A stretch of 64,000 nucleotides of DNA, taken from the NCBI GenBank assembly GCA_051004815.1, contig JBPCJY010000053.1, positions 1 through 64,000 of the forward strand. Direction: 5' to 3'. Origin of the DNA: JBBQXY01 sp051004815 (GTDB lineage Bacteria > Chloroflexota > Ktedonobacteria > Ktedonobacterales > Ktedonobacteraceae). Shown in pieces: positions 34,465-43,987 of this stretch; positions within the stretch are counted from its first letter, which is position 1; every line of letters begins with the position of its first letter. The translations under genes were made by a program, and so were the position numbers. Below the pieces are notes generated by a model. The model saw nothing but the letters and a program-made list of their open reading frames with translations. It was not told the DNA's origin and did not search any database.

Positions 34465-34923
34465 TTATTTTTCATAACTTTCATTCTCCTTTTGAACAAG
34501 AGCTTTGCTCGCCTCTGTTCTGCGATCACGCCGGAGCGCATCGCGCTGTTTATGCCACTCTTTTAGGAGGGCGGGCATTTGTTCAGCCAGGAACTCGGCA
34601 AGTGCGGCCGCTTCTTCTAAGAACAAGGTACGTTGATCTGTGACCTCACCTTTCAAAATGTTCAGACCTTCTCGGAAGAGAGAAGCTTGCTCTTGGTAAA
34701 TCGTCGCGTCAAACCCCTTCCTCTCAAGGCCAGCCGTATCGATACTGATCGAATCACTTCGTTCGCCAGCAGGTCGAGTTCGCTTGACGAGGCGATAAAT
34801 TTCCAAGGTCTGGATAGCGCCAGTCACTGCGCTGCGGCTCGCCATGAGCGCATCAGCAAGCTCGATAATCGACTGCTTCTCGGGAACACATACAGTGAGA
34901 TAACCGAGCAGTCGGCCTGTCAT
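34465..34923 (-). CDS. GbsR/MarR-type transcriptional regulator
   Basis: The protein has a winged-helix domain (IIELADALMASRSAVTGAIQ, IYRLVKRTRPAGERSDSISI) followed by a helical tail rich in Glu and Gln. It resembles GbsR-like MarR regulators that often control transporters. The ATG at 34923 gives 152 residues, but the reading frame upstream (to about 34970) encodes HAGRIYTRRYGFPP, which looks like the missing family N-terminus; no standard start codon exists there in frame. A sigma-70 promoter (TTGACA 35012-35017, TATAAG 34990-34995) lies just above. The gene converges with the integrase remnant. Confidence 0.75.
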   Translation of the reverse strand: MTGRLLGYLTVCVPEKQSIIELADALMASRSAVTGAIQTLEIYRLVKRTRPAGERSDSISIDTAGLERKGFDATIYQEQASLFREGLNILKGEVTDQRTLFLEEAAALAEFLAEQMPALLKEWHKQRDALRRDRRTEASKALVQKENESYEK

Positions 34924-34989
34924 TGGAGGGAAACCGTACCGCCGGGTGTAAATACGTCCGGCGTGGTCTGCATAAATTAACTGCTCATC

Positions 34990-35017
34990 CTTATAACAGA
35001 GGCAACAAAAATGTCAA
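34990..35017 (-). promoter_or_regulatory. Sigma-70-like promoter for the GbsR-type gene
   Basis: On the minus strand TTGACA (35012-35017) and TATAAG (34990-34995) are separated by 16 bp, near consensus. The start point would be close to 34983, upstream of the GbsR-type coding frame. Confidence 0.65.
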
Positions 35018-35135
35018 GAATATTTGTTATTTGTAACAGGTCGCTCTTCAAAGCGGAAATTGGGCCATGAAAGTCTGAAAACAGGAAATAGTCACATTGC
35101 CTATACACTGAACTGGTTTGTCCGATGGCATCAGT

Positions 35136-36224
35136 TTATGCCTCTGACCACATCTCGGCCAGAGAGCGACGCACACGGCCAAGCCAGGCAGGGAGCGAGG
35201 TGGCCCAGGAGAGACGCTCCATCACATCATCGATGAGTACTTCCCCTGCTTTCTGTCCTCGGGACGAGAAGAAAAGATCTTCCAGGGGACCGTTGATGGT
35301 AGCTATTGGAGCGATGAGGTTGAGAGCATCGCCTAAAAGTGCGGCCTCCTGGGAAGCGGGAGGATAGATCGCGCCGTAGGCTGCAAGGAAAAGGCGAGCG
35401 CGTTCAGCGTCAAAGCCACGTTTGGTGAGTGGGCTAATCAACGTGGTATGGGGTTGCCAGTCTAACGCACTGAAATAGAACAGGCCATAGGCAAGCTCAA
35501 AGATGCGCTTCTCCCAGTGCGAGGCCTCCCAGTTGAGTACTGCCGATACATCTTGCGCGTCGAAGCGCAGGTTCAGTGCGTGATAGTCGCCGTGAATATG
35601 GAATTCGGGCAGACCGCGTACCGCGCCAATGGAGACCATGGCCGATGGTAAGACCGCTTCCCACTGATCGCACCAGTTTGAGAGAGCAGCAGCAATGGCG
35701 GCAATCTCTTGTTCCTCGGCCTTACTACGCGCCAGATTTAGATAGCCCTGCACAACTCCGCCGATATGTGCCTCGGATGGCCAGCGATGTATGGGACCGG
35801 GATATCGTCGCGACGCCTGGTGGATACGCGCCAACGTAGCTCCCGCCGCACTGACCCATGTCAAAGGGCTACTCGTGCTGAATATGGTGCCGACTGGCTC
35901 TTGTTCTAACTCAAAGGCATCCTCGTCGATAGTAATCACAGGCTCTCCCGTGGGCGTGAGCCAGAGCGATGGAATAGGGATACCAGCTTGTTGCAGGAAA
36001 GCACGGAAAGCGTAGCGATGGCGTGTATCTTCGTCGAGCAATCCTTCTGGTCGCTCGCGCAGCACATAGTGCTGTCCCTGAATGTCAACCAACAAGCTCA
36101 AGCTTTCGGACAAGGAAGATGCGTTTGGCCCTACATTGCTCCACGCGTCAACGCCAAAAGCTTGCATGATCTCATTCAGGTCAAGCAAGCTTGCTTGTTC
36201 CTCTTCCACAGGGAATTCATTCAT
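35136..36224 (-). CDS. Aminoglycoside-phosphotransferase-fold protein
   Basis: The protein has an APH/choline-kinase fold: an N-lobe with HYVLRERPEGLLDEDTRHR, the catalytic loop EFHIHGDYHALNLRFDAQDV (His-Gly-Asp-x-His-x-x-Asn) and the metal site SAVLNWEASHWEKRIFELAY, where the usual Asp of the DFG-like position is replaced by Asn-Trp. Related proteins phosphorylate homoserine, choline or antibiotics. I start at the ATG at 36224 (MNEFPVEEEQ), 20 bp after the sulfurtransferase stop, rather than at 36281 inside that gene. Substrate unknown. The N for D substitution at the metal site raises doubt about catalysis. Confidence 0.78.
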   Translation of the reverse strand: MNEFPVEEEQASLLDLNEIMQAFGVDAWSNVGPNASSLSESLSLLVDIQGQHYVLRERPEGLLDEDTRHRYAFRAFLQQAGIPIPSLWLTPTGEPVITIDEDAFELEQEPVGTIFSTSSPLTWVSAAGATLARIHQASRRYPGPIHRWPSEAHIGGVVQGYLNLARSKAEEQEIAAIAAALSNWCDQWEAVLPSAMVSIGAVRGLPEFHIHGDYHALNLRFDAQDVSAVLNWEASHWEKRIFELAYGLFYFSALDWQPHTTLISPLTKRGFDAERARLFLAAYGAIYPPASQEAALLGDALNLIAPIATINGPLEDLFFSSRGQKAGEVLIDDVMERLSWATSLPAWLGRVRRSLAEMWSEA

Positions 36225-36244
36225 ACGACGATTCCCGTTTCCAC

Positions 36245-37117
36245 TTAGACCTCGGTCGGTAGGTCGGAACGCTTGCCCCACTCGTTCCAGGAACCATCAT
36301 AATTCGTCAATTTGGGATAGCCCAGCATCGCCAGACAGAACAATACCGAGGTAGCTGCCACGCCTCCATTGCAATAAGCTACCACATGCTGTTCCGGCTG
36401 CACGCCATTGGTGGAGAAAACGTGTGTCAGTTCCTCATTGCTGCGAAATGTACCCGTCGCTGGATTGATCAACTCTTCGCGCGGAATGTTCAATGCACCA
36501 GGAATATGGCCGGGCCGTCCATGACCACGCACCGTCTCACCGGTATATTGTCCCTTATCCCGCGCATCTACCATGGTCACGTCCTGCTTTTTGAGAAAGG
36601 CCAGGACATCTTCGGCAGTGGCACGTAATTGGGGCTGCACCTCAGGTGTAAAGGTAGCAGGTGGATAAGCAGGGATAGCCGTCTCAAGGGGCAGATTTTC
36701 GCGTTGCCATTTGGGAAGACCACCATCCAGCACAACAACTTGATCGTGTCCATAATAATTGAGTGCCCACCACAGACGCGTAGCAAATTGAGCGGAGGGA
36801 TGGCTGTCATAGGCCACGACTAAATGCTGATCACCTATACCCAGGTGTCCCAACACTTCGGCGAAACGATCTGCCGGAGCAATTTGGGCCTCCACGGTTG
36901 CATCGGGATCGACAATATCGCTGCTCCAGTCGATATACAATGCATCAGGAATATGTCCCTGCTCATACTCATCACGCGCCCCGACATAGAGCGCGTCTTG
37001 GACGCCGTCGCGCTCAACCGCACGCACATAGCCGCGCATATCGACAATGCGCAAATGTGGATCGTGCAGGTGTTCCGCCAGCCACGAAGTTTCTACCAAA
37101 AACTGGTTTCGGTCCAT
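36245..37117 (-). CDS. sseA: Thiosulfate/3-mercaptopyruvate sulfurtransferase
   Basis: Two rhodanese domains are present in the 290-residue protein. The inactive N-terminal one carries LRIVDMRGYVRAVERDGVQD and QHLVVAYDSHPSAQFATRLW. The catalytic one carries MVDARDKGQYTGETVRGHGR, GHIPGALNIPREELINPATG and the active loop VVAYCNGGVAATSVLFCLAM with its Cys. The loop (CNGGVA) differs from both CRKGVT (thiosulfate) and CG-SGVTA (mercaptopyruvate), so donor preference is open. It lies between a phosphotransferase and a DUF6391-type gene, all on the minus strand. Confidence 0.92.
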   Translation of the reverse strand: MDRNQFLVETSWLAEHLHDPHLRIVDMRGYVRAVERDGVQDALYVGARDEYEQGHIPDALYIDWSSDIVDPDATVEAQIAPADRFAEVLGHLGIGDQHLVVAYDSHPSAQFATRLWWALNYYGHDQVVVLDGGLPKWQRENLPLETAIPAYPPATFTPEVQPQLRATAEDVLAFLKKQDVTMVDARDKGQYTGETVRGHGRPGHIPGALNIPREELINPATGTFRSNEELTHVFSTNGVQPEQHVVAYCNGGVAATSVLFCLAMLGYPKLTNYDGSWNEWGKRSDLPTEV

Positions 37118-37148
37118 GTGCTACCTCTTCAATATCAAACAATTGTGT

Positions 37149-37688
37149 TCACGAGAACAGTCCAGCGGAATCTGGATTGTCGGTACTTACAAAATGAGCT
37201 GGTGTGCCAAACAAGCTCCTGGGAGTCACTTTCACAATAACCATTGATGCATTGGGGGTTTTCGTAGTGAAGTAACGCTGGACTGTCATGCCTAGCGGGC
37301 GTGCCACAATTAGCGCGGCGGTGGAAGCCAGGATCACGTTATTGGCAGTATTGAAGGGCTTGCGCATTTTTGCCACAGTCATGGCGGAAAGTCCAGTCAG
37401 CATACCTGCTACTGCCAGGTTTGTGCCACAACGTTCATGAATGGCTAGCTCCGGCTGTGTCGTTCGCAACAGGTGCAGTGCTTCCTGCGCGGCGGGCAGA
37501 ATAGCCTCGGTCGGCACATCGCCAAACACAAAGAAGCCGACCGCCGACGAGACACCTGCTAGTCGCACATCAGGATACTTCTTGCTCAAAAGGACAATGG
37601 TAGCATGTTCTAAGGCATGATTCTGCCTGACCGCACTCCCTAACAATATCTGCTGCGCTGCCGCGACTATAGGATTGATGGAACCCAT
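37149..37688 (-). CDS. DUF6391-type membrane protein
   Basis: The 179-residue protein carries QNHALEHATIVLLSKKYPDV, RLAGVSSAVGFFVFGDVPTE and ELAIHERCGTNLAVAGMLTG, which match what I know of the DUF6391 family. A hydrophobic segment near 100-145 could be membrane-embedded. The His-Glu-His pattern (HALEHAT) could bind a metal, but no activity is known. It lies between the Ser/Thr kinase gene and sseA, all on the minus strand with 25-32 bp gaps, so the four genes 39162-36224 are probably one transcript. Confidence 0.7.
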   Translation of the reverse strand: MGSINPIVAAAQQILLGSAVRQNHALEHATIVLLSKKYPDVRLAGVSSAVGFFVFGDVPTEAILPAAQEALHLLRTTQPELAIHERCGTNLAVAGMLTGLSAMTVAKMRKPFNTANNVILASTAALIVARPLGMTVQRYFTTKTPNASMVIVKVTPRSLFGTPAHFVSTDNPDSAGLFS

Positions 37689-37713
37689 CAGAATAATCCT
37701 TCCTCTTAACTAA

Positions 37714-39162
37714 CTAATAGGTTGTGTTGAAGACCACAACTTCATCCCCGAAACAGATGACATCGCCATCGTTCAAGGTCACTGGTTGATACACGCGAAT
37801 GTTGTTCACCTGGGTACCGTTCGCACTCTCCAAGTCTTGCATGTACCAACGGCCATTATCGAACCAGAGTCGTGCATGGCGTCTCGATACGGTTCGTCCC
37901 GCGATGATGAGATCATTGCCGTTGGTGCGCCCAATCGTGGTGACATCCTGATGGAAGAGGTATGAATGCCCACCCATTGGCCCATTCTGGAGGGTGAGAC
38001 GCGCCAGAATGGGACGCCCGTTCGGTCCCATATAGCGGTCATTGACGGCACGCTTATCCGAGAGTTCGTAGCCACATGACGTACAGAACAGACGTGTACT
38101 GGGATTTGATGCTCCACAACGGAAGCAAGGCAACGTCACAACCTGTTGACCGCCTGCATTGTAAGATGGCTGTATGGACATGGGAATACCAGGGGTGCTT
38201 TGGCCTAAACCACCGCTCACACTGGATAACGGTTGCGAAACATTATTATTCTGCATATCCAGTTGCGGCATGGCTGATGATATCCCTGGACGCCAGCGTG
38301 GCGGCATCGAGAGATGAGAAGCTGCCAGGGCAGCGGTAAGTGCATTAATGAGTTCATCGGTCGTCTGATAACGATCCTGAGCCGCCTTGGCCGTCATCTT
38401 TACCACCACCTGCTCAATAGGTGCAGGCACGCCCGCCGTGCGTAACAGCTCCACTGGCAATGGCTCATTGAGGTGTTTCACGGTAATCGTCAGTGGATTA
38501 TCCGCGCTATAAGGCACGCGACCCGCCAGACAGTGGAAGAGGACGATGCCAAGTGAATAGATATCGCTACGACGATCAACGGCCTGGCCTGTCCCTTGTT
38601 CAGGCGACATATATTGTGGTGTACCAATGCCGGTGCCGACGCGTGTCAAATTCGTCGTACCCTCCAGAATTTTGGCAATGCCAAAGTCCGAGAGCAAGAG
38701 GTAGCCGTCTTTACGCAACAACATATTGGCTGGCTTCACATCGCGATGGATAATCCCATTGCGGTGCGCACAATCGAGTCCCTCCGCCGCTTGAATCATA
38801 TAATCAACAGCTTCCGGCACCGCTAGAGGACGTTTCAAGCGGTCTTTGAGTGTGCCGCCCTCGACATACTCCATCACGATATAGGTAACATTGTCCTGAT
38901 CCCCAAAATCGTGAATCTGCAAAATGTTGGGATGTATCAGTTTAGCAACCGCCCTGGCCTCCTGGACAAAACGCTTGACGAAGACTGGATCTCGCGCATG
39001 ATAGGCAGGTAAAACCTTGATTGCCACATAACGATCAAGATTGGGCTGATAGGCTTTGAAGACGGTCGCCATACCGCCAACACCAATACGCTCGACGACA
39101 CGAAACTGGCCCAATGATTTGCCCACCAGTGTGTTTAGATCGTCGTTATTCCCCGTTTGCAT
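37714..39162 (-). CDS. Serine/threonine protein kinase with zinc ribbon and FHA domain
   Basis: Residues 15-280 are a PknB-type kinase: VERIGVGGMATVFKAYQPNL (P-loop), VAIKVLPAYHARDP (Lys), IIHRDVKPANMLLRKDG (catalytic Asp), LLSDFGIAKILEG (DFG) and IGTPQYMSPEQGTGQAVDRR (activation loop). Then comes a Pro/Ser/Gln-rich linker, a zinc ribbon (CFRCGASNPSTRLFCTSCGY) and a C-terminal FHA domain (VTTIGRTNGNDLIIAGRTVS, RRHARLWFDNGRWYMQDLES) that recognises phosphothreonine. There is no transmembrane segment or PASTA domain, unlike PknB itself. It likely autophosphorylates and docks its own substrates through FHA. Confidence 0.95.
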   Translation of the reverse strand: MQTGNNDDLNTLVGKSLGQFRVVERIGVGGMATVFKAYQPNLDRYVAIKVLPAYHARDPVFVKRFVQEARAVAKLIHPNILQIHDFGDQDNVTYIVMEYVEGGTLKDRLKRPLAVPEAVDYMIQAAEGLDCAHRNGIIHRDVKPANMLLRKDGYLLLSDFGIAKILEGTTNLTRVGTGIGTPQYMSPEQGTGQAVDRRSDIYSLGIVLFHCLAGRVPYSADNPLTITVKHLNEPLPVELLRTAGVPAPIEQVVVKMTAKAAQDRYQTTDELINALTAALAASHLSMPPRWRPGISSAMPQLDMQNNNVSQPLSSVSGGLGQSTPGIPMSIQPSYNAGGQQVVTLPCFRCGASNPSTRLFCTSCGYELSDKRAVNDRYMGPNGRPILARLTLQNGPMGGHSYLFHQDVTTIGRTNGNDLIIAGRTVSRRHARLWFDNGRWYMQDLESANGTQVNNIRVYQPVTLNDGDVICFGDEVVVFNTTY

Positions 39163-39357
39163 ATAAGGCGGCTCCTATTATTCCTGTCACACAATTTCTT
39201 ACAGCCTTGATTATACAGATAGAGGCCGTTTATGTCGAGAGTCAGTTAGCACCCAGTAGAGGAACGCTACTTCCCTATGAATACGTCTTGAGCATTAGGG
39301 CTGAGATAGGTAGTAGTAGCCCATGTGAGTGCTTGCTATAACAAACGCAATTGATGG

Positions 39358-40698
39358 CTATCCCTCCAACAAAAGCGTTTCCGGGTCTTCCACCAGCTCC
39401 TTAACCCTCACAAGGAACCGCACAGCTTCGCCGCCATCCACAATACGATGGTCATATGAGAGGGCCACATACATCATCGGTCGAATTACGACCTGACCAT
39501 CGACAGCAACTGGTCGCTGCTCTATCTTGTGCATACCCAATATACCAACCTGTGGCGCATTCAAAATGGGCGTTGAGAGCAACGAACCAAAGACGCCGCC
39601 GTTGGTAATGGTGAACGTGCCACCTTGCAACTCTGCCAATGTTAATGTATTACCTCTGGCTTTTTTTGCCAGTTCAGTGATTTCACTCTCAATTGCGGCA
39701 AAGCTCTTGCGGTCAGCATCCCGCAAGACTGGCACCACGAGTCCTTCCTCCACGCCCACAGCAATACCAATATCGTAATAGTGCTTGAGGATCATCTCGT
39801 TGCCCTGAATCTCAGCGTTCAGGCGTGGGAAAGCTTTCAAAGCTCCTACCGTGGCCTTGGTAAAGAACGACATGAAGCCGAGCGACACATTATGCCTTTC
39901 CTTGAAAGCATCCTTGCGGCGGCTGCGTACCTCCATCACCGCGCTCATATCGATCTCGTTGAAGGTTGTCAGCATGGCGGCGTTATGCTGTGCCTCTACC
40001 AATCTCTGCGCTATCGTCTGCCGCCGTCGCGAAAGTCGCACCCGTTCTTCACGCCCACGAGTGACCGATTGTGGCATAACGGCGGGTTGAGCAGGTGCAG
40101 AGGCAGTAGCCGCCTGTGTTTGTTGGGATGCCTTCTCTGGCTCTATTACAATACGCTGCGAAGGAGCGGTTTTTTGCGTATTTTGCTCCATATAGTTAAT
40201 AACGTCGTCCTTGGTCACGCGACCATGGGGACTTGTACCCCGCACTTGCGATATGTCCACAGCGTGTTCTTCCGCGATGCGTCGTGCTAATGGCGAAGGT
40301 GGACGTTGCCCATCGCTGGATGTTGGCATTGCTTGCAGTGAGCCTGTTGGCGTCCTCTGGCCATTATTGGCGGACTGACTGGATTGGCCAGAAGGTAACT
40401 GGCCCGTTGGGGTTTTCTGCCCTTCTTTTTCTTTTGCCGCGGGAGCTGCACTGGCACTGGCACCTTCACCAATGGTACCCAGCACCTCACCGACCGCAAC
40501 AGTATCACCTTCTTGCTTGAGGATTTTTTGCAAGACACCGCCCTGATCGGCAGTAACTTCTACATTAACCTTATCGGTTTCCAATTCTACAAGGGCTTCG
40601 CCCTGGCTCACCTGATCGCCCTCGTGTTTCAACCATGTTGCAATCACTGCATCAACGAGTGATTCCCCCAGCGTAGGGACGCGTATCTCAACGGACAT
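39358..40698 (-). CDS. sucB: Dihydrolipoamide succinyltransferase, E2 of 2-oxoglutarate dehydrogenase
   Basis: The 446-residue protein has an N-terminal lipoyl domain (ALVELETDKVNVEVTADQGG; Lys is the lipoylation site), an Ala/Pro/Gln-rich linker, a peripheral-subunit-binding domain (SPLARRIAEEHAVDISQVRG, TSPHGRVTKDDVINYME) and the acyltransferase core (GVFGSLLSTPILNAPQVGIL; catalytic YDHRIVDGGEAVRFLV). Start ATG at 40698 follows GGAGG; it overlaps the end of sucA by 11 bases. It transfers succinyl groups from E1 to CoA in the citric acid cycle. The E3 subunit gene is not in this window. Confidence 0.95.
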   Translation of the reverse strand: MSVEIRVPTLGESLVDAVIATWLKHEGDQVSQGEALVELETDKVNVEVTADQGGVLQKILKQEGDTVAVGEVLGTIGEGASASAAPAAKEKEGQKTPTGQLPSGQSSQSANNGQRTPTGSLQAMPTSSDGQRPPSPLARRIAEEHAVDISQVRGTSPHGRVTKDDVINYMEQNTQKTAPSQRIVIEPEKASQQTQAATASAPAQPAVMPQSVTRGREERVRLSRRRQTIAQRLVEAQHNAAMLTTFNEIDMSAVMEVRSRRKDAFKERHNVSLGFMSFFTKATVGALKAFPRLNAEIQGNEMILKHYYDIGIAVGVEEGLVVPVLRDADRKSFAAIESEITELAKKARGNTLTLAELQGGTFTITNGGVFGSLLSTPILNAPQVGILGMHKIEQRPVAVDGQVVIRPMMYVALSYDHRIVDGGEAVRFLVRVKELVEDPETLLLEG

Positions 40699-43504
40699 GT
40701 TTGCCTCCATGTTCTTTTATTGGTGTGCCAAAGGCATCAGCCATTAATTGCACCTGCTCAGCCATAAACAAATCCATAAAGCCTGAGGCAGGGCTTGAGC
40801 GTTCAGGACGAGCAACAACACTGATTTCAACATCAAAGTTGACCAGTGTCTGTAATTGTTTGGACGAGATATAACGCCATGCACCCATGTTTTGTGGCTC
40901 TTCCTGCACCCAGGAAATTTCCTCTAAACATGGATAGTTCGCGAGTACCTTCTTCAGCTCTTTTTCAGGGAAAGGATAGAGCATTTCGACACGTACAATG
41001 GCAACATCGGTGGCCGAGGCGCGTCTCTCATGTGAAAGCAGATCAATCGCAACCTTGCCAGTACACAATACCACGCGCCGAATATCCCTGGCATGTGCCA
41101 GAGACATTGTATCATCTATGACCGGATGGAATGTCCCTTTGGCTAACTCTGTCAATGTAGCCGACGCGAGGGTATGGCGCAGCAAACTTTTTGGCGTCAT
41201 CACCACCAGTGGTCGAGGATCGCGGTGCAGATTATAAGCTTGCAGCCGCAGTAGATGGTAGAACTGTGCCGCGGTCGAACAATTGGCGACCCGCCAGTTA
41301 TCCTGTGCCGACAATTGCAGGTATCTTTCCAAGCGAGCACTGGAATGCTCCGGCCCCTGTCCCTCGTAACCATGCGGCAGCAGGAGTACCAGTGAAGACT
41401 GCTGTTTCCACTTAGCACGCGCTGAGGCAATAAACTGATCTATGATAACCTGGCCCGCGTTCGCGAAATCACCAAACTGCGCCTCCCATAACACCAGTGA
41501 ATCGGGAGCATCGACGCTATAACCGTACTCGAAGCCAAGCGCGGCTGCTTCACTCAACGGGCTGTTATAGATGGAAAAGGAGGCCTGCGCCTGGCTGAGA
41601 TGCTGTAATGGAACATACGCTTCGTTATGCTCATCGTGCAAAACAGCATGACGATGGCTAAAGGTGCCGCGTTCGACATCTTGACCGGTAATACGAATTG
41701 GTGTGCCTTCCGCCAAAATGGAGGCAAAAGCGAGTGCTTCAGCCTGTCCCCAGTCAATCCCGCCCTCTGGGCCAAGCGTATTCGCACGCCGTTGCAACAA
41801 ACGAACCAATTTGCTATTGGGCAAGAAGCCCTCTGGCCAGGTAAGCAATTCGTTATTGAAGGCGGTAAGCTGTTCAGCCGAAACGGCAGGTGGCTCTTCC
41901 GGGTCATCAAAATGCCCGTCGCCATTGAGACCATTTGACTCGTCTTGCTCGAGATGAAGTCCGGCATCAGCCTCTTGCTTGGCTTGTCCCAACACCGAAA
42001 ATACGTCCTTAACCATCTCATCGGCCTCTTTTTGCGTGAGAATATTCTGCTGTTCAAGGTGCTGTGCATACAGTGTGCGTACTGTTGGATGAGAGCGGAT
42101 AATCTCATACATGCGTGGCTGCGTAAAGGCTGGCTCATCACCCTCGTTGTGGCCCCAGCGCCGATACCCCACGAGGTCAATCAGAATATCCTTATGGAAA
42201 TGGTCACGGTAGGCATGGGCCATACGTACCGCAGTCAGACAAGCCTCTGGATCATCAGCATTGACATGGATGATGGGTATCTCAAACCCTTTCGCCAGGT
42301 CTGAGGCGAAATGGGTGGAACGGCTATCTTCTGGTTCAGTGGTAAAGCCAAGCTGGTTATTCACAATAATATGAATAGTACCACCAACCCAATAACCCTT
42401 GAGATGCCACAAATTCAATGTTTCCGCGACAACACCCTCACCGGGGAACGCGGCATCACCATGAATAACCACCGGTAAAGCGTGATCTACCTCCAGCAAT
42501 GGGCTACCCGCTGCCTTCGTCACTTCCTGTGATGCTCTTGCCATACCATCAATCACCGGGTTGACGAACTCCAAGTGGCTAGGGTTGGGTGACAACACGA
42601 TGCGCAGATCGACCGATACCCCTTCGCCCAGGATATGCTCGGCCCCTAAGTGGTATTTGACATCTCCCGTCCATCCAAAACCAAAGGTATCCGTTAATGG
42701 AACGCCTTCTTCGTGCCTGGCGTGACCAAATTCCGCCAGTATATCGCGGTAAGGTTTGCCCAGCACATGTGCCAATACATTGAGCCTACCACGGTGTGCC
42801 ATACCAATAATGACATCATAGGTGCCAGACTCAATCGCACCCGCTATAATCTCATCGAGCATAGGAACCAATGCATCGGTTCCTTCCAAGGAGAAACGTT
42901 TTTGGCCGGGGAACGTCTGATGCAGATAGCGTTCAAACACTTCTACCTGAGTGAGCCGTTGCAACAGTTTGCGCCTGGCTGACGGTCCCTGCGTCTCCTG
43001 ATACAGGTGCAAGCCGACGGCATCACGCAGCCAACCGCGCTCCACAGGACTTTTCACCTGGTCAAATTCATAGCTGATGGTACCAGAGTACATTGCTCGC
43101 AGGTTCGTAATTGCCTCAAGCGCGTTCCGCACCTGCTCGCCAGCGTGTCCACCCACTACTGTTGGTGGCAGTTGGGCCAGGTCTTCATCGGTAATACCAT
43201 GGGTCTCAGGCAACAGAGCCGGATCACCTAATGGCTCGGTGCCTAAAGGGTCGAGGTGTGCGCCAAGATGACCGCGTTCGCGAATAGCATGAGCGAGTTC
43301 TGAAGCAGAGACGACACGCGACACTTGCAGTGGCGTACTCTCTTGCAGCTGTGGTTCCGCTCGTGGTGCTACTTCCTCCTGTGTCCATGTATCGAACATG
43401 GCGCGTGTCACTGCGTCAACATTGGCGGGGTTTTGTAGATATCGATCATATAATTCCAGGGCATAGCCTGCATTGGGCCCATAAAATGTTTCCAGGTCGC
43501 GCAT
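40688..43504 (-). CDS. sucA: 2-oxoglutarate dehydrogenase E1 component
   Basis: The 938-residue thiamine-diphosphate enzyme shows the N-terminal YGPNAGYALELYDRYLQNP, IIGMAHRGRLNVLAHVLGKP, the FPGEGVVAETLNLWHLKGY region, VNADDPEACLTAVRMAHAYR, HNEGDEPAFTQPRMYEIIR and the C-terminal EISWVQEEPQNMGAWRY. This matches OdhA/SucA of the citric acid cycle. Size is normal (930-940). It precedes sucB with an 11-base overlap. Divergently, 120 bp away, begins the isoleucine T-box leader. Confidence 0.96.
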   Translation of the reverse strand: MRDLETFYGPNAGYALELYDRYLQNPANVDAVTRAMFDTWTQEEVAPRAEPQLQESTPLQVSRVVSASELAHAIRERGHLGAHLDPLGTEPLGDPALLPETHGITDEDLAQLPPTVVGGHAGEQVRNALEAITNLRAMYSGTISYEFDQVKSPVERGWLRDAVGLHLYQETQGPSARRKLLQRLTQVEVFERYLHQTFPGQKRFSLEGTDALVPMLDEIIAGAIESGTYDVIIGMAHRGRLNVLAHVLGKPYRDILAEFGHARHEEGVPLTDTFGFGWTGDVKYHLGAEHILGEGVSVDLRIVLSPNPSHLEFVNPVIDGMARASQEVTKAAGSPLLEVDHALPVVIHGDAAFPGEGVVAETLNLWHLKGYWVGGTIHIIVNNQLGFTTEPEDSRSTHFASDLAKGFEIPIIHVNADDPEACLTAVRMAHAYRDHFHKDILIDLVGYRRWGHNEGDEPAFTQPRMYEIIRSHPTVRTLYAQHLEQQNILTQKEADEMVKDVFSVLGQAKQEADAGLHLEQDESNGLNGDGHFDDPEEPPAVSAEQLTAFNNELLTWPEGFLPNSKLVRLLQRRANTLGPEGGIDWGQAEALAFASILAEGTPIRITGQDVERGTFSHRHAVLHDEHNEAYVPLQHLSQAQASFSIYNSPLSEAAALGFEYGYSVDAPDSLVLWEAQFGDFANAGQVIIDQFIASARAKWKQQSSLVLLLPHGYEGQGPEHSSARLERYLQLSAQDNWRVANCSTAAQFYHLLRLQAYNLHRDPRPLVVMTPKSLLRHTLASATLTELAKGTFHPVIDDTMSLAHARDIRRVVLCTGKVAIDLLSHERRASATDVAIVRVEMLYPFPEKELKKVLANYPCLEEISWVQEEPQNMGAWRYISSKQLQTLVNFDVEISVVARPERSSPASGFMDLFMAEQVQLMADAFGTPIKEHGGKHVR

Positions 43505-43625
43505 TATATTTCCTTTAGTTTTAACATCGAAGTTGATAAACGGCTAGCAGGCAGTGTGTTCAAAGGGATACTTCTGTTAGCTCCAACTATATTGTATTTT
43601 ATCACAATAACGCGTACATTCCTGC

Positions 43626-43654
43626 TTGTCATATGAGCCAATTCCTGCTATACT
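43626..43654 (+). promoter_or_regulatory. Sigma-70-like promoter of the alaX-ileS operon
   Basis: TTGTCA (43626-43631) and TATACT (43649-43654) with a 17-bp spacer form a near-consensus promoter. Predicted transcription start is near 43661, at the beginning of the T-box leader. Confidence 0.7.
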
Positions 43655-43660
43655 GAGTAG

Positions 43661-43955
43661 GAACAAATGACAGGCCATGAAGGAACCAGTAGGTCGCAGC
43701 GTTTTGTCACAGAGAATCCGGGTCAGGTGTAACCGGATCAAGCGTGCGTCCCGAACATCATTCCTGAGCCACCGGTCGAACAAGAAGAGTAGACTCGGTC
43801 GGAACCTTTCCGTTATCATAAAGGACTGCTATCCCCCTTTGTGGGTGATGCAATGAAACCAAGTGAGCCATGAAATCAATGTACATACATGGCTAATGAG
43901 GGTGGTACCGCGGGAGTTCCTCTCGTCCCTATGTATGTTGGGCGAGGGGATTTTT
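43661..43955 (+). promoter_or_regulatory. T-box riboswitch leader with an isoleucine specifier
   Basis: Classical T-box parts are in order: the AGTA of stem I (43689-43692), AGAGA at 43711-43715, distal loop GGTCAGGTGTAACC at 43721-43734, and the specifier context CGAACATCATTCCTGAGCC with ATC (Ile) at 43757-43759. The universal T-box AGGGTGGTACCGCGG is at 43899-43913 and the terminator CCTCTCGTCC...GGGCGAGGGG with a T run at 43919-43955. An uncharged tRNA-Ile would pair with the specifier and stabilise the antiterminator, raising expression of the downstream alaX and ileS genes. Confidence 0.93.
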
Positions 43956-43987
43956 ATTGAGTAAATTTTATTTAGGAGAGCAGCAGC

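Noticed and set aside
41554..42180. 208-codon minus-strand frame inside sucA
   Set aside because: An out-of-frame shadow of the E1 gene, in a different reading phase of the same strand.
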